Source of the DNA: Nitrospira sp.
Lineage (GTDB): Bacteria; Nitrospirota; Nitrospiria; Nitrospirales; Nitrospiraceae
Assembly: GCA_009594865.1 (NCBI GenBank)
Contig: VOPT01000003.1
Coordinates: 95,022-159,021, forward strand
DNA length: 64,000 nt
Reading direction: 5' to 3'
The position numbers and the translations under genes are program-made. Numbering within the stretch: the first letter of the stretch is position 1; every line of letters begins with the position of its first letter. Below are positions 7,929-16,839 of this stretch, piece by piece. A model generated the notes under the pieces. It was not told where the DNA came from, did not search any database, and was given only the letters and a program-made list of their open reading frames with translations.

Positions 7929-9446
7929 TCAGCGTGCCATCGAACCGGATGCCGGGGCAGGAGCGAGAGCGGGAGGTTGCGACCATCCGCCGCCGAGGGC
8001 CTTGTAGAGACTCACCATATCGGTGAGACGCGCGCGCTCCGTTTGCGCCAGTTGCGTCTCCGCCGCCAGCATCGTCCGCTGGGCATCCAGCACATCGAGA
8101 TAATTCACCAGACCCTTTCGATAGCGGACTTCCGCCAGGCCTACGGCAGCCGTTGCGGCGACCGTCTGCTCGCGTTGGCGTGTCAGTTGTTCCGCGCGGG
8201 CCTGGATCGACACCAGCAGGTCGGCGACTTCTCGAAAGGCGAGCAGAATTGTCTGTTGGTACCCTTCCAACATTTGCTGGTAGCGGGATTCCGCTGCATC
8301 GAGCCGTGCGATATTGGTTCCGCCGAGGAAAATGGGCAAGGTCACTGAGGGGCCGATGCTGAAGTTGGCGCTGTTGCCGGTGAACCAATTGGCAAACTCG
8401 GCGCTTTGCAGCCCTCCTTGGCCTGTGATGGAGAAGGTCGGAAAGAAATAGGCGCGCGCCTGGCCGATGCGGGCATTCGCGGCGATCAGGGTCGCCTCGG
8501 CCTGCAAAATGTCGGGTCGCCGTTCCAGCAACTGAGACGGCAGACCGACTGGAATCTCTGGCTGCACGAGCACTTTCCTCAACGATATCGGGGCGAGTGT
8601 CAGACTGCCGGGCGCTGATCCGGTCAGGACTTCCAGCCGATGGAGTTCCACCGCGCGCAAGCGGATCAAATCGGGAATGTGTCCGGCGCTTTCGGCGACC
8701 AGGACTTCCGTCCGTTTCACATCCAGGTCGGAGGCCAATCCGACGGACGCCCGTTTGGTGATGATCTCCAAGGAATCGCGGCGCAGGGCCAGGGCACGTT
8801 GCGCGATTTCAACCTGCTCATCCAGCTCGCGAATGCGAAAGTAGGCTTGGCCTACGTCGCCGATCAAGGTCAGGGCGATCGCCCGCGCATCCTGTTCGAT
8901 TGCTTGCGCATCGGCAGAAGCGGCCTCCATCCCGCGACGGATCCGGCCCCACACATCGAGTTCCCAGCGGAGGTCGGCTGCCCCGTTCCAGAGGTCGAAA
9001 CTGCTGCCGGGCCTGGCGAAGACCTGCGGGCCCGGCTGCTGGCCGGTCGCCAGTCCAAGTCCAGCCAGCGTGTTTTTCGAGACGGAGATGTTGGTATAGC
9101 TGCTCTGCACATTGATTTGAGGGTAGAGACCTGCCCCGGCTGTGGTGACCGATGCGCGCCCTTCCATGACACGGGAGACCGCCCGGCGTACATCGTGATT
9201 GTGTGCGAGTGCGCGCTCAACGAATGTGGTGAGTTCCTCGTTGCGAAACGCTCTCCACCAATCGGCGTCGGGTGCTTTCTCGGAGGCGTCTGCGACGAGA
9301 GGGCCGGAGGCGACATGAGTCCAGTCGGCGGGCGTGTCAACCGCAGGACGTGTATAGGATTTCCCTTGCAGGCAGCCGGTCAAAGCAGTGGCGATCATCA
9401 CGAGGACTGCAACTGCCGAGTGAATCCGAAAGACGGGCCGATTCAT
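7929..9446 (-). CDS. TolC/NodT-family outer-membrane efflux lipoprotein
   Basis: 505 residues. The N-terminus is a lipoprotein signal with lipobox L-T-G-C near residue 24. The body is the duplicated outer-membrane efflux protein domain, including the pattern P-E-I-P-V-G-L-P-S-Q-L-L-E-R-R-P-D-I around residues 285-305, diagnostic for NodT/OprM-type channels. It is the last gene of an operon (hypothetical protein, permease, ATPase, HlyD adaptor, channel), and its start overlaps the adaptor's end by 4 bases. It should form the trimeric outer-membrane duct of a tripartite ABC exporter. The substrate is unknown. Confidence 0.93.
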   Translation of the reverse strand: MNRPVFRIHSAVAVLVMIATALTGCLQGKSYTRPAVDTPADWTHVASGPLVADASEKAPDADWWRAFRNEELTTFVERALAHNHDVRRAVSRVMEGRASVTTAGAGLYPQINVQSSYTNISVSKNTLAGLGLATGQQPGPQVFARPGSSFDLWNGAADLRWELDVWGRIRRGMEAASADAQAIEQDARAIALTLIGDVGQAYFRIRELDEQVEIAQRALALRRDSLEIITKRASVGLASDLDVKRTEVLVAESAGHIPDLIRLRAVELHRLEVLTGSAPGSLTLAPISLRKVLVQPEIPVGLPSQLLERRPDILQAEATLIAANARIGQARAYFFPTFSITGQGGLQSAEFANWFTGNSANFSIGPSVTLPIFLGGTNIARLDAAESRYQQMLEGYQQTILLAFREVADLLVSIQARAEQLTRQREQTVAATAAVGLAEVRYRKGLVNYLDVLDAQRTMLAAETQLAQTERARLTDMVSLYKALGGGWSQPPALAPAPASGSMAR

Positions 9447-10435
9447 TTCGGTGACACCTCAGCGGGGCGTTCCGCGGGCTGGAGCTGAGTCGGTCGATCG
9501 GTCGGGGTCCGTTCGATGAACACATCGACCTGTTGTCCGGCATAGACGGGAACCCCCGGCCGATCAAAGCGATAGATGATTTGAAGGACGCGGGTGTCTA
9601 CCCGTTCGTTGTTGTCACCCGTCAGGGATTTTTTGGGGACGATGTATGGTTCGATCCGCACGAAGGTCAGCGGAATCGTTTGAGCCGTGTTGCCTTTCAG
9701 GTAGGCCACGGCCGGCCGCTGCGGGGCGACGAGCGGGGCGTTGACTTCATCCACTTCTGCGCGGACCTGCAATTGTTGCATGTCGCCCAACAGCATGAGT
9801 GGCTCGGTCGCACCGGTCGTCAGCGCAAACTCCCCTGCCCGGATATTCACCTGGAGGATCGTGCCGGCGCGTGGCGCCCGAACGGTCAGCCGATCCAGCA
9901 GCAGTTGTGTTTCATCCCGCTGCGCGATGACCTGTTTCAGCGCCGCCTCGAACCGGCTCATCGCGCGTTTCGCCATTTCCGCGGCATACCAGGTGCGTTT
10001 CACATCGTCGTCGCTGACCGCCCGGCTGTCGCGAACGGACTTCAACCGTTTGAGTTGCGTGTCGAGATCGCCGATGCGGTACTTCTGCTCTTCCATCTGC
10101 GCTTCTGCCGGTGGAATGGCGGCCTGCCGGGCCACGAGTTGTGCGCGAAGATCGCGATCGTCTAGCTGCAACAGCGGATCGCCCTCGCGGACTTTGTCTC
10201 CGACCGCCACAAAGACCTTGGTCACCAGGCCTGCAGCCGGCGGGCCGATACGCACATTCTCATTGGCCGCCTCGATAATACCGCTTGCCGCGACGGTGGT
10301 CTCAAACGGAGAGCGGGGTGGTTCCACGATCGGAGTCGGCATGGGGGCGGTGTTGCCGGCGGTCAGCACGGACCAGCCGGCGAACGCGGTACAGAGAAGC
10401 GCGAGCCAGACACTGACGCGGTTGAGAATCATCAT
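9443..10435 (-). CDS. HlyD/MacA-family periplasmic adaptor of ABC exporter
   Basis: 330 residues with one N-terminal membrane segment (about 8-25). Biotinyl-lipoyl-like halves flank a coiled coil: A-S-G-I-I-E-A-A-N-E near residue 50, and V-R-A-P-R-A-G-T-I-L near residue 207, the usual re-entry motif after the hairpin. The hairpin (about 105-195) is rich in K, E and R with heptad spacing. Such adaptors bridge an inner-membrane ABC permease and a TolC channel, and both are encoded next door with 4-base overlaps. It is closest in layout to DevB/MacA proteins. Confidence 0.92.
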   Translation of the reverse strand: MMILNRVSVWLALLCTAFAGWSVLTAGNTAPMPTPIVEPPRSPFETTVAASGIIEAANENVRIGPPAAGLVTKVFVAVGDKVREGDPLLQLDDRDLRAQLVARQAAIPPAEAQMEEQKYRIGDLDTQLKRLKSVRDSRAVSDDDVKRTWYAAEMAKRAMSRFEAALKQVIAQRDETQLLLDRLTVRAPRAGTILQVNIRAGEFALTTGATEPLMLLGDMQQLQVRAEVDEVNAPLVAPQRPAVAYLKGNTAQTIPLTFVRIEPYIVPKKSLTGDNNERVDTRVLQIIYRFDRPGVPVYAGQQVDVFIERTPTDRPTQLQPAERPAEVSPK

Positions 10436-11178
10436 GCCGTCGCCTCCGGGTGAATCGGATGGACCCCCACAATGCGGCCGTCCGTCAGTTCCGCCATGCG
10501 ATCACCGAAGTGGAACACCCGGCTGTCATGAGTGACCACGATGACGCAGCGGTTCGGCGCTCGACCCACGTCGCGAATCAGTTCCATGATCTTCTGCCCG
10601 TTGGGTCCGTCAAGGGCGGCGGTGGGTTCGTCGCAGACCAGGAGTTGCGGATCGTTGACCAAGGCGCGTGCGACGGCGACGCGTTGTTGTTGTCCCCCAG
10701 AGAGATTCCGGGGCAGAAATTCAGTACGATCACCGAGGCCTACGCGTTCCAACATCAGGCGCCCGCGTGAAGTGGCCTCAGGCCTCCGCAAGCCCTGAAT
10801 CAAGAGCGGGATGGCGACGTTCTCTGCCGCGGTCAGCGCGGGTAGAAGATTGAATTGTTGAAAGACAAATCCCATTCGCTGTCCCCGAAACCTGGTTCGC
10901 GTGCCGGCGGTCATGTTCGTGAGCGATGCTCCCAACACCTCGAGGTCGCCGGCGTCGATATCCAGAATTCCGGCAATGGCCGACAGCAATGTGGTCTTGC
11001 CTCCGCCAGATTCTCCGACCAAGAGCAATAACTCGCCGAAATGCACATCGAGGTCGATGCCTTTGAGTACCGTCACGGTGGTTTCACCGGTTCCAAACGA
11101 CTTCACCAGGCCCCGCACCTGCACCGCGACTGACGGCCTGCTCTGTTCCGGCGCTAGGCTGTGTACTGGATCATCCAT
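10432..11178 (-). CDS. ABC exporter ATP-binding subunit, MacB/LolD/DevA type
   Basis: 248 residues from the ATG at 11178, 5 bases after the permease stop. A longer TTG frame overlaps the permease and is not favoured. The motifs are complete: Walker A G-E-S-G-G-G-K-T-T, Q-loop F-V-F-Q-Q-F-N-L, signature L-S-G-G-Q-Q-Q-R, Walker B L-L-V-C-D-E-P-T and H-loop V-T-H-D. The F-Q-Q-F-N-L-L-P-A-L-T-A-x-E-N-V-x-x-P segment is typical of the MacB/LolD branch that powers mechanotransmission-type exporters. It works with the FtsX-like permease encoded immediately upstream. Confidence 0.94.
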   Translation of the reverse strand: MDDPVHSLAPEQSRPSVAVQVRGLVKSFGTGETTVTVLKGIDLDVHFGELLLLVGESGGGKTTLLSAIAGILDIDAGDLEVLGASLTNMTAGTRTRFRGQRMGFVFQQFNLLPALTAAENVAIPLLIQGLRRPEATSRGRLMLERVGLGDRTEFLPRNLSGGQQQRVAVARALVNDPQLLVCDEPTAALDGPNGQKIMELIRDVGRAPNRCVIVVTHDSRVFHFGDRMAELTDGRIVGVHPIHPEATA

Positions 11179-11183
11179 TGAAA

Positions 11184-12314
11184 TCACCGAAAGACGATGG
11201 CCGGTTCGAGCCGGGCCAATTTGGTAATGCTGATCAAGGCTGAGAGTGTACAAATGCCTAAGAGCGCCAGGAGTACCAGCAGTAGCAACTGCCAGGTTTC
11301 AACGAAGGGTAAGCCGCCGCCCTTGGCTGAAAGAACCCCGAACCCCGTGGCCAGGCCGATGCCGATTCCGTAACCGGTGAGTCCCACCGTAAAGGCTTGC
11401 AGCAGAATCATCCGCGCAAGCGTGGAGGTGGAGGTTCCCATCGCTTTGAGCGCGCCGAACTGTTTGAGGTTTTCAACCGTGAATAGATAGAACGTTTGTC
11501 CGGCGATCGCCATACCGACGATAAAGCCCAGAATGATGGTGGTGCCGAAGTTGATGCCGATCCCGGTATTTTTGAGGACCCAGCTGATGGTCTTCCAGCC
11601 GAACTCCTCCGCGCTGAATGCTCCCAGCCCGGTCTGTTCATGAATACGGGCGGTGACCTCCGCCACTGGTATGCCGTCTTTCGCTTTGGCGAGCACGTAC
11701 GACAGCGTTCGCCGCTCACGCGGGACATACCGAATGGCGCGTGCGTAAGTGGTGTAGACCACGGGGATGTTCGTGAAGCTCTTCTGCGTTTTGGCGATTG
11801 CGACCACCCGGGCCAATTTGTCATTCAACTCGAAGAGTGTTCCGATTGTGATGACCGAGGGGCCACCCATTCGCTCAACCGCCCATTGATCCAGCACGAC
11901 GGCATCAGGCTCCAGAATATCTTCAAACCGTCCTTCCAGCACTTCTGCGGGCCGCCCGATGAGCGTGGGGGCATCCAATCCGGTCAACGTGATCTGGTGG
12001 TAATCCCCGTTCGAGAGGCGAGCCCGTAAGACACCTTTGTACAGGGGCACGGCCCACTCCACGCCGGAAACGCTCCGCACCCGGTCGACGGCGGTGGCGG
12101 CAATGGGTTTGACTTCGTCGACCTGGCCGATCCCCGGGTCGGTAACCCAGATCGGCACGTTGATGTTGCTGATGCTCGATTGCGACCACATCATGAGGCC
12201 CCAGAAAATCGACCCCTGTTGCACGATCAACATGACGGCAAAGGTCAGCCCGCAGAGCAGCATGAGGTACTTCGCGCGATCGCCGAAGAGCATTCTGAGC
12301 GCGACGTAGTTCAT
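11184..12314 (-). CDS. FtsX-like/DevC-type ABC permease
   Basis: 376 residues with the four-helix MacB/DevC layout: one membrane segment near residues 16-42 (L-C-G-L-T-F-A-V-M-L-I-V-Q-Q), a large periplasmic domain (~45-245), then three helices near 250-275, 300-335 and 345-365. The first helix resembles DevC of cyanobacterial glycolipid exporters more than MacB, and the ATPase is a separate gene, also as in DevBCA. The start overlaps the end of the preceding hypothetical gene (ATGA). With the adaptor and channel it forms a complete tripartite exporter. Confidence 0.9.
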   Translation of the reverse strand: MNYVALRMLFGDRAKYLMLLCGLTFAVMLIVQQGSIFWGLMMWSQSSISNINVPIWVTDPGIGQVDEVKPIAATAVDRVRSVSGVEWAVPLYKGVLRARLSNGDYHQITLTGLDAPTLIGRPAEVLEGRFEDILEPDAVVLDQWAVERMGGPSVITIGTLFELNDKLARVVAIAKTQKSFTNIPVVYTTYARAIRYVPRERRTLSYVLAKAKDGIPVAEVTARIHEQTGLGAFSAEEFGWKTISWVLKNTGIGINFGTTIILGFIVGMAIAGQTFYLFTVENLKQFGALKAMGTSTSTLARMILLQAFTVGLTGYGIGIGLATGFGVLSAKGGGLPFVETWQLLLLVLLALLGICTLSALISITKLARLEPAIVFR

Positions 12315-12727
12315 TCACCCTCCTCGCCGGCGTGCTGGTCCGGGGCAAAGGCCATGACGAGAGGCATCTGGGGAAGACTGATCTGATCGTGTCGATGAAA
12401 GAAAAACGTGCAGATTCTGGCAATCGGGCACCCTCGGTGCAGGGCGACGGTCCAGAATCGCCGCACATGCTGACCGTCGGGCTGCTGAATTTCATCCATG
12501 AGGCGCAAGGGGCCCGGAAATGGATTGGAGAAGCTTATTCCCATAGGCGCCAATCGCTCGGAGAGTCCGTCGGTCAGGAAGTCGAGAATGTCTCCGCACC
12601 AGGAGAAACGGTGGCCATCGCTGCTCGCCTCGCCCGAGGGAAGCAACTGGCGCTGCCGTTCGTCGACATAGGTTTGAATCTCGCGGCCAACGGTCTCTGG
12701 TGTCAGTTGTGACGCAACGGAGGTCAT
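12311..12727 (-). CDS. hypothetical protein, first gene of the efflux operon
   Basis: 138 residues from the ATG at 12727; a TTG at 12742 would add five residues. No domain is recognised. It has no signal peptide or membrane segment and contains two or three cysteines and several His-rich turns (F-F-F-H-R-H-D). It overlaps the permease start by 4 bases, so it is translated with the exporter and may be an accessory or regulatory subunit. A sigma-54 type promoter sequence ends only about 15 bases before the ATG, so the leader would be very short if that promoter is real. Confidence 0.6.
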   Translation of the reverse strand: MTSVASQLTPETVGREIQTYVDERQRQLLPSGEASSDGHRFSWCGDILDFLTDGLSERLAPMGISFSNPFPGPLRLMDEIQQPDGQHVRRFWTVALHRGCPIARICTFFFHRHDQISLPQMPLVMAFAPDQHAGEEGE

Positions 12728-12741
12728 GGAGCTAAGGAACA

Positions 12742-12758
12742 AAGCAGGGAAGATGCCA
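12742..12758 (-). promoter_or_regulatory. candidate sigma-54 (-24/-12) promoter of the efflux operon
   Basis: Read on the minus strand: TGGCAT (12758-12753), then CTTCC and CTGCT, giving GG and GC with exactly 10 bases between them, as the RpoN consensus TGGCAC-N5-TTGCT requires. It points at the efflux operon, and a palindrome that could be the activator's binding site lies about 130 bases upstream. Transcription would start near 12732, very close to the predicted ATG. This is the main weakness of the call. Confidence 0.5.
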
Positions 12759-12887
12759 GATCACGACCGAGCATGGTCAGCGTTCATATCTTACTGAACC
12801 GTCTAGAGAATATTGGAGGGGCGTGGATGCGCGAGGGAGGTAGTCTCTAATGGTATCTGCCGAGATATTGGCATCTGGGAGGAGTGG

Positions 12888-12903
12888 TGCCCATATGCGG
12901 GCA
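12888..12903. promoter_or_regulatory. 16-bp palindromic operator, copy A
   Basis: TGCCCATATGCGGGCA, preceded by TGG on the plus strand. It matches copy B (14935-14950) at 15 of 16 positions, and the shared block including the flanking TGG is 19 bases long. It lies about 130 bases upstream of the -24/-12 element, a normal distance for a sigma-54 activator site. Probable binding site of the activator encoded at 12905-14932. Confidence 0.6.
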
Positions 12904-12904
12904 G

Positions 12905-14932
12905 TTACGAGGAGGGCCTGACCGGTCGGCTGATGTCCAATTTTTTCATGCGGTGCTGCAGGGTGGATCGTTTCATGCCGAGTTTTTCGGCGGCTCCCTG
13001 CTTTCCCGCCAGGACCCAATTGGTTCGAACCAGCATGTCCATGATATGGGCGCGTTCCGCCTCCGCCAATGTGCCGGGGGTGGAGTTCCGTTCATGGCTC
13101 AACCCGAGGCCATCCAGTTCATCGATGGTCAGTACGGATCCTCGACTGACGATCACCGCGCGTTCCATAAGGTGCTCGAGTTCTCGAACATTTCCCGGCC
13201 AATCGTAGGCGGAGAGGGCTTTGAGTGCCGCGCTGTTGATGCGCGTCACCGGTTTACGATGTCGAAGGCCGTATTTCTTGGCAAAGTGACGAGCCAGCAG
13301 CGGAATGTCGTCGCGCCGTTCCCGCAGCGTCGGCAGACGAAGCGGGAACACGTTGAGACGATAAAAGAGATCGGCACGGAATGCGCCGCGTTTGATGGCT
13401 AGCTCCAGATCGACGTTCGTCGCCGCCAGCACGCGAACATCCACGCGGATGGTCTGGGTTCCGCCGACCCGGTGGAACTCCTGCGCCTCCAGCACGCGCA
13501 GGAGTTTCGTCTGGACGTCGATAGGGAGTTCGCCGACTTCATCGAGAAAAATCGTGCCGCCATGGGCGAGTTCGAAGCGGCCCAGCTTGCGGGCCGTCGC
13601 GCTGGTGAAGGCTCCCTTTTCGTGGCCGAAGAGTTCGGATTCGATGAGCGTCGGCGGAAGCGCCGCGCAGTTCACCGTGATCAGGGTGTTCTGCCGGCGC
13701 GGGGACAATCGATGAATGGCTTGGGCCACCAATTCCTTGCCGGTACCGGTTTCTCCCGTAATCAACACCGTGGAATCGGTCGGCGCGACCATTTCAATGG
13801 CGCGAAGCGATTTCTGAAGTGCGAGGCTATCCCCTACGAGGCTTTTCAGATCCAGAGAGGCGCCCATTTCTTCACGCAGGTACACGTTTTCCTGCTCCAG
13901 TTGATCCTTGAGCCGCCGGATCTGGTCATAGGCGGAGAGATTGGTGATGGCGTGGGACAGGTGAAAACCGATTTGTTCCGTCAACGCCAGGTCTCGTTCG
14001 GAAAAGGCGTTTCGCCGTTTGCTTCCGATGGCCAGGAAGCCATAGGGCGCTCCTTGGACGAGGAGGGGGCAGAGCATGGCGGAACAGACGCCAAGCGACT
14101 CGAAATAACGGTGTTCGGCAAATCGGTCCTGGTTGTGTCCGGTGAGCAGGAGGGGTTTGCCGGTGGTGAGGATTTCGGCCGCGGCCATTTGCTCGAACGG
14201 AAATTGCCGCAAGGCGTCTTCGTCGATCTCGACCCCCTCGCAAGCCACGATGTCGAACCAACGATTATGGGGTTCGCCGACAAATCGCACGAGGCCGGTC
14301 ACGTCGTGGTGGATGACTTCGCGGAGGATCGGCTGGATCGAGCGAATCAGATTGTCGAGCGTCAGAGTGCCCAGCACGACCTGCTTGTTGATGGCCACCA
14401 GCGTGTCCCGTTCTTCAGCCGCCAGCACGGCGGTCAACACCGGTGCAATGTGTCGGCTTAACAGGTCGAGCCATATCCGATCCTCCGCCGAGAAGGCTCC
14501 GGGTTTTCCGGGCGCGACAGCGGCGATGACAGCCAGCGTCTTGGCGGCTGGGCCAGAGTCAACGGGCATGCTGATCGGAGCGACCAGTACCGATGTGCCA
14601 AAGCAAATATGCGGTGCGAGGGCTCGGGCTTCCGTCCAGGGAGACGTGCTGAGATCGTCGGTCAGGATCGCCTGCCCGGCAAGGACGGCTGCTTCCTTGA
14701 TGGTACCGGCTGCGGGTAATTGCGCGATGGGGTAGGCGGGCGAAGCCGGGTCGCGCAAACTTTCGGATACCGGTGAAAACGCGGCGGCCGTCTCGCTGTA
14801 CAGATAGAGGCCGATGACGTCGCAGCCCAGGCGATGGCTGAGTTCCTGTTGGAGTCGTTCGTCGAACTGGCGGAGAGTGTTCGTTTGGAGCAGCGCGCTC
14901 AGGATGGGAAACCAGTCACGTGTATCAAGCAT
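12905..14932 (-). CDS. sigma-54-dependent transcriptional activator, GAF-AAA-Fis (FhlA/NorR-like)
   Basis: About 675 residues from ATG 14932 (ATG 14941 is also in frame). Two GAF-like domains come first (~1-165 and ~185-340), then a linker coiled coil (~345-375). The AAA+ domain has G-E-T-G-T-G-K-E, the intact sigma-54 contact loop G-A-F-T-S-A (one change from GAFTGA) and F-L-D-E-V-G-E-L. The C-terminus is a Fis-type helix-turn-helix (A-A-E-K-L-G-M-K-R-S-T-L-Q-H-R). It resembles FhlA and NorR in plan. There is no receiver domain, so a small ligand or redox signal sensed by GAF is likely. Matching palindromes lie at its 5' end and beyond its 3' end, upstream of the efflux operon it probably controls. 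Confidence 0.92.
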   Translation of the reverse strand: MLDTRDWFPILSALLQTNTLRQFDERLQQELSHRLGCDVIGLYLYSETAAAFSPVSESLRDPASPAYPIAQLPAAGTIKEAAVLAGQAILTDDLSTSPWTEARALAPHICFGTSVLVAPISMPVDSGPAAKTLAVIAAVAPGKPGAFSAEDRIWLDLLSRHIAPVLTAVLAAEERDTLVAINKQVVLGTLTLDNLIRSIQPILREVIHHDVTGLVRFVGEPHNRWFDIVACEGVEIDEDALRQFPFEQMAAAEILTTGKPLLLTGHNQDRFAEHRYFESLGVCSAMLCPLLVQGAPYGFLAIGSKRRNAFSERDLALTEQIGFHLSHAITNLSAYDQIRRLKDQLEQENVYLREEMGASLDLKSLVGDSLALQKSLRAIEMVAPTDSTVLITGETGTGKELVAQAIHRLSPRRQNTLITVNCAALPPTLIESELFGHEKGAFTSATARKLGRFELAHGGTIFLDEVGELPIDVQTKLLRVLEAQEFHRVGGTQTIRVDVRVLAATNVDLELAIKRGAFRADLFYRLNVFPLRLPTLRERRDDIPLLARHFAKKYGLRHRKPVTRINSAALKALSAYDWPGNVRELEHLMERAVIVSRGSVLTIDELDGLGLSHERNSTPGTLAEAERAHIMDMLVRTNWVLAGKQGAAEKLGMKRSTLQHRMKKLDISRPVRPSS

Positions 14933-14934
14933 GG

Positions 14935-14950
14935 TGCCCATATGTGGGCA
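14935..14950. promoter_or_regulatory. 16-bp palindromic operator, copy B
   Basis: TGCCCA-TATG-TGGGCA, a perfect palindrome directly before the ATG (14932) of the activator gene. It is nearly identical to copy A at 12888. A bound regulator here would cover the 5' end and ribosome site, which suggests negative autoregulation. Confidence 0.6.
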
Positions 14951-15054
14951 CTTTAGCACGGCGTGATGATCGAGGGGAAGACAGGGACGGAGAAATCGTG
15001 GGGACGTCACGCACAGGGCTGAAGTGAGGAGTCAGGGACAAGCATGGGCCTGCG

Positions 15055-16512
15055 TCATCGCTGTGTGCTTCTGGATTTCAGGGCCTCCAGCCGTGGTTTG
15101 TCGAGTGTGACATAGAGAGACTTTTCCTGTGTCACGGTCACCGCGCCTGCTGCTTGCCCTTTCGCTTTTTTGACCCACTTGCGGCGGGTATAGATCACAT
15201 CACCCTTCCCGCTTTTTTTTAGATCGCTGTAGAGGAGAGCCAGTGTCGCCGCGTCGCGTATCGTTTCCGGAGGCGGCTCGGTCCCTTTGTCCAGCCGCAC
15301 GACGACATGTGAACCGGGTGTGCCGCGGGCATGAAGCCAGAGGTCTTCGCTCTTCGCAAGTCCGAAGGTGAGATCATCATTCTCGCGAGCATTGCGGCCC
15401 ACCAAGATAGGGTGACCGTCCGATGAGACGAAACGGCGGAATGGCCCGCGGGATTCTCCGCTACTGACGCGTTTCCGTCGTAAAGCCGGCGATTCTCGTC
15501 CCGCAGGGCGTCCCTCCGTACTTGGCGCCTGCCAGGTTCCTTGTTTGATCCTGTCCAATTCGGCTTGGGTCTGCTGAACCTCTGTTTCGATCGAAGCCAG
15601 GCGGGGCGAAATTTCGCGTCGGGCGGAGACGAATTTACGATACTTCGCAAAGTACGCATCCATATTGGCCTGCGGTCCTTTGGTGGGATCGAGCGGAATC
15701 GTCAGTTCAGGTAGTCGTTCATCGTAATAGTCGACCACGGCAATCGTATTCTGCCCTTTCTTGAGCAGCCCCAGATTCGCTTTTAACAATTCACCATAGC
15801 GTGCGTAGGGTTCGTATCGTCCGGCCTGTTCGAGGTCTTGGCGGAGAGCGGCCATGCGGCGCAAAAGCTTTTTGAGATGTTTCCGCAGTCCTGATTCCCG
15901 TTCGCGGGCCTGAGCCTGGTGCGACAATTCGGCTCCCCGATCTCGATAGAACGCTTCGAGTCTGGATGAAAGGGGAAAGGGATCTTGGGCCGACTGCGGC
16001 TGCGTGTCCGGCTCAGGAGCGACGGCTTCATGGGGCGACGCTCGAAACGATGCCGCTGCCGGTGCCTGATAAGTTTGGCCGACGCGCTCTTTATGGTGAC
16101 GAAGCGTGGCGACCACCCGGCCTTCTGCGTCGAGAAAAAGGAGATCTGCATTGCGGCTGAACAGTTCTGCGAGGAGAGAGACGGGTCCGTCCCGGCTGGT
16201 GAGATCAAGGCGAACGATGCGATCGCCGGCCATGTGCTGAATGCTGTCGATCCGCGCGCCCTGAATGCGCGCCCGGAGCAGCTGACAGAAGGAGGGCGGG
16301 GCCGGCGGATTGGGCAGCGGCTGCTGAACGAGGTGGATACGCGCCGTGTCGTCTCGCAGGGAGTAGAGCAGGCGGCGGGTATGTCCCGGCACACGAATTC
16401 CCAGGATCAGGGTGTCGGACAACGGTTGAAAAATCTTCTGTATCCAGCCGTCTGCCAGGGCTTGGGTTAGTTCCTGGACCATAGAACCAATTTCTGTCGC
16501 AGTCAGAGCCAT
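15055..16512 (-). CDS. NFACT-family protein (RqcH/Rqc2/FbpA homologue)
   Basis: 485 residues. The N-terminal NFACT-N domain begins A-L-T-A-T-E-I-G-S-M-V and contains R-I-H-L and L-L-A-E-L-F-S-R-N-A-D-L. A charged coiled coil follows (~190-310), then the C-terminal NFACT-R domain with G-R-N-A-R-E-N-D-D-L-T-F and D-L-W-L-H-A-R-G-T-P-G-S-H-V-V near residues 370-400, a very characteristic block. RqcH binds 60S-like obstructed large ribosomal subunits and adds C-terminal alanine tails for degradation. It is somewhat shorter than Bacillus RqcH (~570). No partner gene lies next to it. The old name 'fibronectin-binding protein' should not be taken as function. Confidence 0.9.
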   Translation of the reverse strand: MALTATEIGSMVQELTQALADGWIQKIFQPLSDTLILGIRVPGHTRRLLYSLRDDTARIHLVQQPLPNPPAPPSFCQLLRARIQGARIDSIQHMAGDRIVRLDLTSRDGPVSLLAELFSRNADLLFLDAEGRVVATLRHHKERVGQTYQAPAAASFRASPHEAVAPEPDTQPQSAQDPFPLSSRLEAFYRDRGAELSHQAQARERESGLRKHLKKLLRRMAALRQDLEQAGRYEPYARYGELLKANLGLLKKGQNTIAVVDYYDERLPELTIPLDPTKGPQANMDAYFAKYRKFVSARREISPRLASIETEVQQTQAELDRIKQGTWQAPSTEGRPAGRESPALRRKRVSSGESRGPFRRFVSSDGHPILVGRNARENDDLTFGLAKSEDLWLHARGTPGSHVVVRLDKGTEPPPETIRDAATLALLYSDLKKSGKGDVIYTRRKWVKKAKGQAAGAVTVTQEKSLYVTLDKPRLEALKSRSTQR

Positions 16513-16839
16513 TTTTTGGTCCGCCGTGCCAATCGTACGCCCCTCGCCTCGACCGGCCTCTATCGATGGGCCCGAAGTGGTCAGGGAATTGTTTCGTGTG
16601 AATGCTCGATTTTACCCATTTTTGTCCCATGAGACCAATTCGGTCACAAACACCCTCATTCAGTCCGAATGAATGGGTTCGACGCCCACGCTTCTTCCGG
16701 CCAAACGATCAGGGGCGGCCGGAGGAGGGTGGCATCCACATTGCTTCTCTCCAGCATCAGGTTGTTGAGTTGTACGAATGGGCAACAGATCGTTCCGTCT
16801 TGACGGGGATCTAAGAGGCTGTCCGAAGGGAGGCGACTC
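16513..16839. other. divergent intergenic region
   Basis: About 330 bases between the NFACT gene (minus) and the zinc-ribbon gene (plus). I see no gene, terminator or strong promoter. A short symmetric stretch CATTCAGTCCGAATGAATG lies near 16657. An open frame here (16602-16814) has no ribosome site and no recognisable protein pattern. Confidence 0.4.

Noticed and set aside
13472..14461. 329-codon frame opposite the sigma-54 activator
   Set aside because: Antisense shadow of the GAF/AAA coding region; no ribosome site and no recognisable protein pattern.
16602..16814. 70-codon frame upstream of the zinc-ribbon gene
   Set aside because: Its end lies in the ribosome-site region of the real gene and its composition is not protein-like.
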